From: Planctomycetota bacterium
GTDB lineage: Bacteria > Planctomycetota > UBA1135
Assembly (NCBI GenBank): GCA_030749235.1
Contig: JASMKM010000013.1
Coordinates: 175,470-212,870, forward strand
Direction of reading: 5' to 3'
DNA: 37,401 bases
The notes under the pieces are model-generated. The model was not told where the DNA came from. It ran no database searches and saw nothing but the letters and a program-made list of their open reading frames with translations. Numbering within the stretch: the stretch's first letter is position 1; each line of letters starts with the position of its first letter. A program made the translations under genes and the position numbers. This document shows, piece after piece, positions 7,675-14,590 of this stretch.

Positions 7675-8799
7675 TCAGTCCTCTTGGCGATTACGGTGCG
7701 TGCGTATCGCCGCTTGATAGACCTCGACAGTCTGCGCGGCGGCATTCTCCCAGGTAAACTCGCGTGCACGTTTGATGCCCACAGCGGCAGCCTGACGTCG
7801 CCATGCGTTTTCGCTGACCATACGGCCGATGCCGTCGGCGATTGCATCGACGTCCTTGGGATCCACGCGTAAACCGGAATGCCCGGCCACCCAAGCGGGA
7901 GCTGTCTGGTCGCCGACCACCGCCGGCGTGCCGCAGGCCATGGCTTCGAGGACCACTAGGCCAAAACCTTCATGCAACGAAGGGAAGACCAGCGCCATCG
8001 CGTTTTGGTAGTAACGCAGCAGCTCGGTATCGGCGATGTTCTGCACCCTACGGATACGCTTGCGGTGGCGCGACGCGGCTATCGCACCGAGGAAATTGTC
8101 GTAATCCCACCCGGGCCGGCCGATGATCACCCAGTCCGGCGCGGCATCCTGATCCCACAGTTTCTCCATCGCACGCAAGGTACGCATGTGGTTCTTGCGC
8201 GGCTCCAGAGTTCCCACGGTGAGCAGATAATCGGATTCGCTCAGCTCACGATCGGCGGGCTTGAAATAAGGGCTGACGCCATGTGGAACCACGGTGACCT
8301 TGTCGGCGTTGGCACCCAGAAGCTCCGCATCGAAACGACTGGGTTCGGAGACCACGATGATGCGGTCGGACGAGTCCAGCGCGCGGCGCACGCGGTCCAA
8401 CAGTACCGACGTATCCCAACCATGGAAGGTGGGGTCGGCCACGAATGCCGCATCGTGCAAGGTCATGACCTTGGCGCAATCGCGCACATGCGGATAGATG
8501 TAGTCGGTCCAGTGAAAGATGTCGACTTTGGCCGGGAAGCGCGCGGCATCGAAGCCTGGAAGCTTGTTCAACTGCTCCATCACGCGGCCCGGCAGGAAAC
8601 CGCGATTCATGTTGTGGCGACTGGGGTCTAGGCCCGGGGGAACCTGGCGGCCACCGCGCCAGGAAGGCGCAAACATCTCGAGGAATGGCCCATCAGGATC
8701 CGGGATCTTGGTGAGCGCAGTGCCAAGCTCACGGACATAACGCCCAATGCCGGCGTAATCGAATAACGCCGGGCGGATGTCGAAGCCAACAGTGAACAT
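7675..8799 (-). CDS. Glycosyltransferase, GT4 family (GT-B fold)
   Basis: A 374-residue retaining GT-B glycosyltransferase. The N-terminal acceptor domain starts with FDIRPALFDYAGIGRYVREL, the glycine-rich opening of many mannosyl- and rhamnosyl-transferases. The C-terminal half holds VGTLEPRKNH (about 195-204) and the nucleotide-sugar signature E277-x7-E285 in HEGFGLVVLEAMACGTPAV. It should act in the cytoplasm on lipid-linked or other glycan acceptors. The start codon lies 2 nt after the stop of the dehydrogenase-family gene, so the two are co-translated. A role in making the polysaccharide of the 22.8-29.8 kb locus is possible but not shown. Confidence 0.92.
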   Translation of the reverse strand: MFTVGFDIRPALFDYAGIGRYVRELGTALTKIPDPDGPFLEMFAPSWRGGRQVPPGLDPSRHNMNRGFLPGRVMEQLNKLPGFDAARFPAKVDIFHWTDYIYPHVRDCAKVMTLHDAAFVADPTFHGWDTSVLLDRVRRALDSSDRIIVVSEPSRFDAELLGANADKVTVVPHGVSPYFKPADRELSESDYLLTVGTLEPRKNHMRTLRAMEKLWDQDAAPDWVIIGRPGWDYDNFLGAIAASRHRKRIRRVQNIADTELLRYYQNAMALVFPSLHEGFGLVVLEAMACGTPAVVGDQTAPAWVAGHSGLRVDPKDVDAIADGIGRMVSENAWRRQAAAVGIKRAREFTWENAAAQTVEVYQAAIRTHRNRQED

Positions 8800-8801
8800 G
8801 C

Positions 8802-9845
8802 CTACAGATTAACGCCGCCCGTCAATCTTGCTGCCATAGCCTTGCATACTGCTTCGGTGAACTCGGTGGTGCTCAACTTGCCGCCGAGGTCGCCCGTGGT
8901 CAGACCTGCCTCGATGGTGTCGCGCACCGCATCACCGAGTGCGCCACCGACGGCGCGGTAACCCTCATGCTCGAGCAGCATGCCGAAGGCCAACAAGGCC
9001 GCCGACGGGTTGCACAGGTTCTGGCCGGCGATATCCGGCGCGGTGCCACCAGCGGGATCGAACATCGCCAAGGTGACGTTGCCGTCGTCGTCGAAGGCGT
9101 AGGAAGCACTGGCACCTAGGCCGATCGAACCGATCATGCCACAAGCGGCGTCGGACAGGAAGTCACCGTATTCGTTCGGGGTAACGATGATTCTGTAGTC
9201 TTCGGCCTTCATGATGAGTTTGGCCAGCAGCGCGTCGAAGAGCTCGGCATGGTGCTCGACTTCCGGATAGGTGGCGGCGACCTCCTTGACCACCTCCTCG
9301 AACAGGCCGTCGGTGGCGCGCTGAATGGTGTACTTGGAAGCGCTGCAAACGCCACACTCCAGTTTCTCGGCAAGACTAAACGCGAACTTGGCTGCCTGGA
9401 AGCTGGGGCGACGTTCGATTACGCGCACCGACACGGCGGCCTCGGTGCCGATCCGTCGCCCGGCATCCTCATAGGTTCCACCCACCGCGATTCGCACGAT
9501 ATGGATGTCGACCTTGCCTTCGTAGCGGGTTTCCACTCCCGGAATGCTGCACACCGGCCGGTGAATCACCGAGAAATCGAAACGCTCACGCAACACCTTG
9601 TTGGGACTCTCGATATCGGTGGTGGTGGGGTACTTGATTGCCACGCCGTACTTGCGGATAGCCTCTTCAGAATCGCGGTAAGAAGCTTCCGCATCCTTGC
9701 TGCGGCGCTCCAGGCTCAGGTCGACGGCGTGGAAGCGCACGTTCATCGGCAAGCGCTCGGCCACGTAGTGCACGGCTTCGGAAAGTTCGGCGGAGATTCC
9801 GTCGCCGTGGAATTCGGCAAGATCAAGGGTTTCTGATGGACTCAT
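8802..9845 (-). CDS. Isocitrate/isopropylmalate dehydrogenase-family protein, divergent
   Basis: A 347-residue member of the beta-decarboxylating dehydrogenase family. Substrate and metal residues appear kept: Arg86 and Arg96 (SPNKVLRERFD, HRPV), Arg118, the catalytic pair Tyr125 (GGTYED) and Lys171 (SASKYTI), and metal-binding Asp204, Asp228 and Asp232 (YGDFLSDA). Two sites are odd. The usual REN-x-EG stretch reads RIAVGGTY, and the coenzyme loop His of HG(S/T)AP is Gly (GGTAPDIAG, 266-274). Isocitrate is a reasonable guess as substrate, but homoisocitrate, isopropylmalate or tartrate-type acids are not excluded. The ATG at 9843-9845 has no Shine-Dalgarno; a TAAAAT box lies 29 nt further upstream. 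The glycosyltransferase gene follows after 2 nt. Confidence 0.8.
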   Translation of the reverse strand: MSPSETLDLAEFHGDGISAELSEAVHYVAERLPMNVRFHAVDLSLERRSKDAEASYRDSEEAIRKYGVAIKYPTTTDIESPNKVLRERFDFSVIHRPVCSIPGVETRYEGKVDIHIVRIAVGGTYEDAGRRIGTEAAVSVRVIERRPSFQAAKFAFSLAEKLECGVCSASKYTIQRATDGLFEEVVKEVAATYPEVEHHAELFDALLAKLIMKAEDYRIIVTPNEYGDFLSDAACGMIGSIGLGASASYAFDDDGNVTLAMFDPAGGTAPDIAGQNLCNPSAALLAFGMLLEHEGYRAVGGALGDAVRDTIEAGLTTGDLGGKLSTTEFTEAVCKAMAARLTGGVNL

Positions 9846-9874
9846 TGCGGTTATCGGTTCGAAAATGACCACGC

Positions 9875-9880
9875 ATTTTA
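9875..9880 (-). promoter_or_regulatory. Candidate -10 box (TAAAAT) for the dehydrogenase-glycosyltransferase pair
   Basis: TAAAAT on the minus strand lies in the 95-bp gap after the DsbA-like gene. It would give a leader of roughly 20 nt. Its surroundings (GCTAAAATGC) match those of the hppA box. Confidence 0.3.
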
Positions 9881-9940
9881 GCCGCGCCGGAAAGACCTGC
9901 CGCACCGAAGAGTCCATTTGTTTTGCGCGCGCCGACCACC

Positions 9941-10420
9941 TCACTCAAGCTTGCTGCTGAGGATCCGCAAGACCAACTCCTCATCACCCCAACCGCGATG
10001 CACCAGCATGCGTTCGCCGCCCCGTTCGATTCCCAAGCTGGGAAAACTGTTGGCACCCATTGACCGACGGATCTCGAAGTCCTTGTTCAGCGCTGCTTCG
10101 GTTTCTTCGCTATGGAGTGCGGCAAGAAAATCCGCGTGATCCAAACCGAAGCCGTGGGCCAAATCGGCCAACGTATCGTCGTCGGAAGGGTTGCGCGCAT
10201 CTAGGTAGTAGGCTTGCTGAATGGCAGCGAACATCTCACGCTCTAAGCCATGCTGGCGAGTGATCACCACGGCACGACAAGCCTGCTGCACATAAGCCCG
10301 CATCGACTCCTCCATCGGCTCCGATGAATCCGGCGCCAGGCCGCCAAGCACGATCTGTACCGGCACCTCGGGGAAGCGCTTACGCACCGATTCCAAGGCG
10401 CGCCTACAGCGGATCGGCAT
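9941..10420 (-). CDS. DsbA-like (COG3531-type) protein lacking the CXXC active site
   Basis: A 159-residue protein resembling the DsbA-like predicted disulfide isomerases: RRALESVRKRFPEVP, the turn VLGGLAPDSSEPM, MRAYVQQ, then AYYLDARNPSDDDTLADLA and a C-terminal thioredoxin part with SMGANSFPSLGIE (the cis-Pro). Full members are about 210 residues and open with a beta strand and CxWC motif. Here the frame begins after that point (MPIRC), and an in-frame TGA lies three codons upstream, so no CXXC can be encoded. A second gap of about 25-30 residues falls between MRAYVQQ and ACRAV. The ATG overlaps the end of the cation-efflux gene by 17 nt. It may be a decaying gene or a redox-inactive descendant. 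Confidence 0.6.
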   Translation of the reverse strand: MPIRCRRALESVRKRFPEVPVQIVLGGLAPDSSEPMEESMRAYVQQACRAVVITRQHGLEREMFAAIQQAYYLDARNPSDDDTLADLAHGFGLDHADFLAALHSEETEAALNKDFEIRRSMGANSFPSLGIERGGERMLVHRGWGDEELVLRILSSKLE

Positions 10421-11294
10421 GTATCGTCACCGTACTGTTCGGCAACGCACTTTCGATTGCCAAGCCCACATCTTCCGACAAGTCATGGGCTTCGACGAAG
10501 CTCATTTGGCGGTCGAGATCCAGGTGTAGTTCTAGGAAGATGTCGGCGCCGGAGCGCCGTGAGCGCAGGTCGTGGAAACCGGAGACCTTGGGCGTGAAGT
10601 CGGAGACCGCGCGCATGATGGCGGCGGATTCGCGCGGACGCAGCCCACGGTCCATCAGGCCTTCGATGGATTGCACGAAGACCTCGCGTGCGGTGTTCAT
10701 AATCAACAACGAGATGCCCACGCCGACCACAAGGTCAGGCCAAAGCGCGCCATCCAGCAACCAAGCGAGCACCAGGCCGACGACCACGCTGAGGTTCATC
10801 AGCAAGTCGCTGGTGTAGTGATGTGAATCCGCCTGCAAGGCCGGCGACCCCGTCTCGAGGGCGACCTTGCGTAGGCGTCCGACCAGCCACAAGGTAACTG
10901 TACTCGAGACCACCATCACGCCGACGCCCAACCAAGGCATGGTCAATGCATACTCTTCCTGTTTCGAGAATCGGTTGACGGTGTGGACGAGCAGGCCCAA
11001 TCCCGAAACCAGGATAAACAGTGATTGGAACAATGCGGCCAGACCTTCAGCCTTGCCATGACCCCATTGGTACTTGGCATTGGCGGGGCGCTCGGCCGCT
11101 AGAATCGCCCACAGCACCAGCAGCGAGGCCAGCATGTCGAAAAGGGAGTCGAGCGCGGAGCCCAACACACCGGTGGAGGAGGTGACCAGGAAGGTGGTCC
11201 CCTTCATTACCAACAGGCCAACCGCCACTTTGACCGAAGTCTTGGCGGTCGACGAACGGCGTTTGCCGTGGAGGTCGGAAGTTGGCAGCTCCAT
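10404..11294 (-). CDS. Cation diffusion facilitator (FieF/CzcD-like metal efflux)
   Basis: A 296-residue CDF transporter that would export divalent metal (Zn2+, Fe2+, Mn2+ or similar) against protons. Six membrane helices are followed by a cytoplasmic ferredoxin-like domain. The transport-site residues match those of FieF: D49-x3-D53 in GSALDSLFD on helix 2 and H159-x3-D163 in SHHYTSD on helix 5. The motif YQWGHGKAEGLAAL after helix 2 is typical. The C-terminal part has FHDLRSRRSG and ELHLDLD, where the family binds regulatory metal. It diverges from the gene at 11340 and heads a minus-strand group with the DsbA-like gene overlapping its end. Confidence 0.95.
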   Translation of the reverse strand: MELPTSDLHGKRRSSTAKTSVKVAVGLLVMKGTTFLVTSSTGVLGSALDSLFDMLASLLVLWAILAAERPANAKYQWGHGKAEGLAALFQSLFILVSGLGLLVHTVNRFSKQEEYALTMPWLGVGVMVVSSTVTLWLVGRLRKVALETGSPALQADSHHYTSDLLMNLSVVVGLVLAWLLDGALWPDLVVGVGISLLIMNTAREVFVQSIEGLMDRGLRPRESAAIMRAVSDFTPKVSGFHDLRSRRSGADIFLELHLDLDRQMSFVEAHDLSEDVGLAIESALPNSTVTIHADPL

Positions 11295-11301
11295 TCCAAG
11301 G

Positions 11302-11307
11302 AAGATA
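11302..11307 (-). promoter_or_regulatory. Probable -10 box (TATCTT) for the cation-efflux gene
   Basis: TATCTT on the minus strand ends 7 nt before the ATG at 11294, in the 45-bp divergent gap. It fits the leaderless TANNNT pattern seen at other genes here. Confidence 0.4.
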
Positions 11308-11330
11308 ACCTGTCCGAAGCCTATCTATAT

Positions 11331-11336
11331 AGGAGA
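11331..11336 (+). promoter_or_regulatory. Shine-Dalgarno AGGAGA deciding the start at 11340
   Basis: AGGAGA lies 3 nt before the ATG at 11340 and 9 nt before the second ATG at 11346. The adjacent TATCTATATA could hold a -10 element. This argues against the upstream in-frame ATG at 11268, which lies inside the divergent efflux gene. Confidence 0.6.
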
Positions 11337-11339
11337 ATC

Positions 11340-13001
11340 ATGCTCATGTTGTCCGCATCACCCCCTGCGCAAGCCGACCAGCCCGCTCAACGCGGCGCGG
11401 TAGGGGCGGGCTTGCTGCTGCTCGCAGCGCTAATCCTGGCTGGGGCGGCCGCATGGGTAATCCTCGGTGGCAATCCGGCCAGCCCGGTGGTGGTAGACCC
11501 GCCGGAGGTCCACACGCAAGGGCCAGCAAAACCGAATCCTGAAGAGGCGGTGTTGGAGCCGGGGCCGGCGCGCGAGTTGCCTGGCAGCGGCGAGTTAATC
11601 ATCGAGTTGGATTACCTTGGCACCGAGGCTGACCAACACCTGCGCGTTCAACGCCAAGGCACCTTGGAAGGCGTGATCTATGGCGCGGCCGGCAATGGCG
11701 CGCCAATCGACGATGCCATCATCAGTGTCTTCGGCGGCCCGCAGGATGGGCTCAGCACGCGCACCGATTCGGAAGGCAAGTATGAGTTGCCGGGCTTGAT
11801 CCCGGGAACCCATTTCTTCCGGATCGATAGCTCGCAGCATTTCTCAGTGGTGCGCATGCAACGCGTGGTCTCGCTGAAACCCACCAAGCGCGATTTTTTC
11901 CTTGGCTCCTCCATGGACCTGGAACTTCTGATTCGCGACCACAAGAACAAACCGTTGGGCGGCGCCCGGGTGTTGCTCAACGGCGGATTGCAGGAAGGGC
12001 TTACCGATGAGGAAGGCGTGGTGCTGATTGGCAATGTCGTCGGCGGGCGGCGCGTGCTGGTCGACGTGCGTGCCGACGGCTATGTGCCGGTGCGCTACGA
12101 ACTGAACTTGTTCGCCGAGAAGGCCAGACCGGGAGAGCCGATGGAGTTGCCGGCCATGATGCAAGGCGGCACCGTGCGTGGACGCGTGAAGTCGTGGCCG
12201 GGCGGCCCATTGCCAAGGGTCACTCTGGTGCCGCGCGCCACCCAACCAGGTGCGGCCTTGGTGGCTTGGGAAATCTGGCAGGACATCGAGACCGATCGTG
12301 AAGGTCGCTTCACCATCGAGAACGTGCCCACCACGCATCTGCTCGACATCCGCGCCTTTCACCCATGGGGCGTTTGCGATCCGCGTATGCGTGCGGTCAC
12401 GCCGAGCCCGTTCACGGCCGCCAATGTCGAGTTCATAATCCGCGAATCCAAGGCCAAGATCACCGGCAAGGTCTTCGGCACCGACGGCCGCCCGCAACGA
12501 GGGGTAGAGCTGAGCCTGTTGGCGCTAAACCCCGATAAGGTGCTGGCCGCCCTCTATCCGGGCTTGGACAGTTCCCCGGTCGGCGTTCGTCTGCCGGTGC
12601 CAGCACAGATGCAGCGCATCACCACTTCCGACGTCGATGGATCCTTCTCCTTCGCCGTGGGGGATCATGTCTCCGGCACTGGCTCGATGGTGTTGCTCGC
12701 CAGTGCCCCAGGCCGACGCACCGCGCGTCACGAGGTCCAGACGGTCGGCCAGGATATCGAGGTCCGCCTGAAGGCATTGGACACCAACGCCTCGGTGGAG
12801 CTTGCGCGGCTGGATGAAGGTCCCTTGCCGCCGATGGCGCGCTGGACCTTGAATGGGGAACTGCAGGAGGAGCGCTCGTTGACTCTCAGCGAATTGCAGG
12901 AAGGCTTGTATCGCATCAAGGTCTCCCGCGGCGGCACTCGCCTATGGGCGCGTGACAGCTTCTTCATCAATCGCGGTACGGCAATCGATCTGGGGCGTTA
13001 A
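11340..13001 (+). CDS. Anchored protein with carboxypeptidase-regulatory-like repeats
   Basis: A 553-residue protein with one N-terminal membrane segment (about residues 22-43, GAGLLLLAALILAGAAAWVI) and a long extracytoplasmic part. That part is a string of prealbumin-like beta-sandwich repeats of the carboxypeptidase-regulatory/CnaB kind. Repeat cores are recognisable as LEGVIYGAAGNGAPIDDAII with TDSEGKYELPGLIPG, LELLIRDHKNKPLGGARV with TDEEG, VRGRVKSWPGGPLPRV with TDREGRFTIENVP, and ITGKVFGTDGRPQRGVEL with SDVDGSFSF. Such proteins are common in planctomycetes, probably as surface scaffold or adhesion modules; no catalytic domain is seen. It is followed 9 bp later by hutH, but that gene has its own -10-like box. 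Confidence 0.8.
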   Translation: MLMLSASPPAQADQPAQRGAVGAGLLLLAALILAGAAAWVILGGNPASPVVVDPPEVHTQGPAKPNPEEAVLEPGPARELPGSGELIIELDYLGTEADQHLRVQRQGTLEGVIYGAAGNGAPIDDAIISVFGGPQDGLSTRTDSEGKYELPGLIPGTHFFRIDSSQHFSVVRMQRVVSLKPTKRDFFLGSSMDLELLIRDHKNKPLGGARVLLNGGLQEGLTDEEGVVLIGNVVGGRRVLVDVRADGYVPVRYELNLFAEKARPGEPMELPAMMQGGTVRGRVKSWPGGPLPRVTLVPRATQPGAALVAWEIWQDIETDREGRFTIENVPTTHLLDIRAFHPWGVCDPRMRAVTPSPFTAANVEFIIRESKAKITGKVFGTDGRPQRGVELSLLALNPDKVLAALYPGLDSSPVGVRLPVPAQMQRITTSDVDGSFSFAVGDHVSGTGSMVLLASAPGRRTARHEVQTVGQDIEVRLKALDTNASVELARLDEGPLPPMARWTLNGELQEERSLTLSELQEGLYRIKVSRGGTRLWARDSFFINRGTAIDLGR

Positions 13002-13004
13002 AAT
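12999..13004 (+). promoter_or_regulatory. Probable -10 box (TAAAAT) for leaderless hutH
   Basis: TAAAAT overlaps the stop codon of the preceding gene and ends 6 nt before the hutH ATG at 13011. No Shine-Dalgarno is present in the short gap. Confidence 0.4.
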
Positions 13005-13010
13005 TCCGCC

Positions 13011-14546
13011 ATGTTGCGAGTCCAACTGGGTGACGACCTTGATGCCGAAACGCTTGCTGCGGTGGCCCGCGGCGAGCGAGTGAAATTGAATTTCGGCCGT
13101 GAGGCACAACAACGCGTTAAACGTGCGCGCGCCACGGTCGACGCCATCGTCAAGCGTGGTGCTCCGGTCTACGGAGTGAACACCGGCTTTGGCGCGCTCG
13201 CCAAGGAGCAGATTTCGCCGGAAGACACCGGTACCTTGCAGAGCAACCTGTTGTTGTCGCACGCAGTCGGCGTCGGTCCCGACATGTCGGCGCTGGAGAA
13301 GCGCCTGTCGTTGATGCTGCGCATCCATTCCTTGTGCCGCGGTGTCAGCGGCGTGCGTCCGCAGATGGTGCGCTGGTTCATCGACCTATTCCATTCCGGT
13401 TGGCTGCCGCATGTTCCCGAACAAGGAAGTGTGGGAGCCTGCGGTGACCTAGCGCCGCTTGCACATCAGGCCCTGCCGGTGATCGGTGCCGGCAAGTTGG
13501 TCTCGCCACAAGGCAAGGTCATGTCCACCCGCGCGGCCCTGAAGAAGATTGGCATGGAGCCGATGGAACTCGCCGCCAAGGAAGGCATCGGCTTGATCAA
13601 CGGCGTACAGGTCTCCAATGCCATTGGCTTGGTGGCTTGGGCTCGCTTGTGCGACCTCTCGGTCACCGCCGACATCGCTGGTTCCCTGTCGGTCGAGGCC
13701 TTGATGGGCAGTCATTCACCCTTCGATAAACGCGTCACCGACGTACGCCCTCATCCTGGCGCGCAACGCACTTCTGCCAACTTGCGTCAACTGCTGAAGT
13801 CCTCTGGTGTGCGTAAGGCACACGCCGGATGTTCACGCGTGCAGGACCCGTACTCCTTCCGCTGTATGCCGCAGGTGCATGGTGCGGCCAAGGATGCGCT
13901 GACCTTCGTCGGCGAGGCCTTGGTGCGCGAAGCGAACTCTGCCACCGATAACCCACTGGTCTTCCCCGAACGCGGCGATTCGATCTCGGCCGGGAACTTC
14001 CATGGCCAGCCGATCGCCTTGGCGATGGACTTCGCCGCCAACGCCTTGTGCTCGTGGGGCAACATCTCTGAGCGCCGGGTGAGCACCTTGATCCATCCGA
14101 GCATGTCGGAACTGCCGGCCTTCCTCACGCCGAAGCCGGGGTTGAGTTCCGGCTTGATGATCCCACAGGTGGTGGCTGCGGCCCTGGTCAGCGAGAACAA
14201 GACCCATGCGCATCCGGCGAGTGCCGATACGGTGACCACCAGCGCCGATCAGGAGGATCACGTGTCGATGGCGAACTTCGCCGCGCGCAAGTTGCGCCAG
14301 GCAACGATCAACACCGAGCGCGTTTTGGGCATCGAGCTCTACACTGCTGCCCAAGGCCGAGAGTTCCATAAGGAGTTGAAGGCCGGCGTCGGTGCGCAAG
14401 CAGCCTACGACTTCATCCGCCAGCACATCAAGCCGTTGAAGCATGATCGCTTCATGGCCGACGAGTTGGACCTAATGACCGAGCTGGTCGGCAGTGGTGC
14501 GATCCGCAAGGCGGTAGAGAAGGCCTGCGGGAAGTTGCGGGTTTGA
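13011..14546 (+). CDS. hutH: Histidine ammonia-lyase with an Ala-Cys-Gly MIO triad
   Basis: A 511-residue aromatic amino acid lyase, the normal length for HutH, which converts L-histidine to trans-urocanate and ammonia in the cytoplasm. Family features include YGVNTGFGALA near the N-terminus (catalytic Tyr), QSNLLLSHAVG, VQDPYSFRCMPQVHGA (which, with the His-containing start, favours histidine over Phe/Tyr) and NPLVFPE. The cofactor-forming loop reads GSVGACGDLAPLAH: residue 144 is Cys (TGC at 13440-13442) where nearly all relatives have Ser. MIO forms from Ala-Ser-Gly; a Ser-to-Cys replacement in the Pseudomonas enzyme is known to stay active, so function is plausible. hutU lies 6.5 kb downstream on the same strand; hutI and hutG/F are not in the window. 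Confidence 0.95.
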   Translation: MLRVQLGDDLDAETLAAVARGERVKLNFGREAQQRVKRARATVDAIVKRGAPVYGVNTGFGALAKEQISPEDTGTLQSNLLLSHAVGVGPDMSALEKRLSLMLRIHSLCRGVSGVRPQMVRWFIDLFHSGWLPHVPEQGSVGACGDLAPLAHQALPVIGAGKLVSPQGKVMSTRAALKKIGMEPMELAAKEGIGLINGVQVSNAIGLVAWARLCDLSVTADIAGSLSVEALMGSHSPFDKRVTDVRPHPGAQRTSANLRQLLKSSGVRKAHAGCSRVQDPYSFRCMPQVHGAAKDALTFVGEALVREANSATDNPLVFPERGDSISAGNFHGQPIALAMDFAANALCSWGNISERRVSTLIHPSMSELPAFLTPKPGLSSGLMIPQVVAAALVSENKTHAHPASADTVTTSADQEDHVSMANFAARKLRQATINTERVLGIELYTAAQGREFHKELKAGVGAQAAYDFIRQHIKPLKHDRFMADELDLMTELVGSGAIRKAVEKACGKLRV

Positions 14547-14590
14547 CGTTGGCGGCTTGAAGAAGGCCTACACCGACCGGCCTAGCGCTC

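Noticed and set aside
11268-11339. Upstream in-frame start for the gene at 11340
   Set aside because: It lies within the divergent efflux gene and its extra residues precede the membrane anchor; AGGAGA supports the later start.
11844-12497. Long open frame antisense to the carboxypeptidase-regulatory-like gene
   Set aside because: A GC-rich shadow of a real gene; His/Arg-rich translation without a motif.
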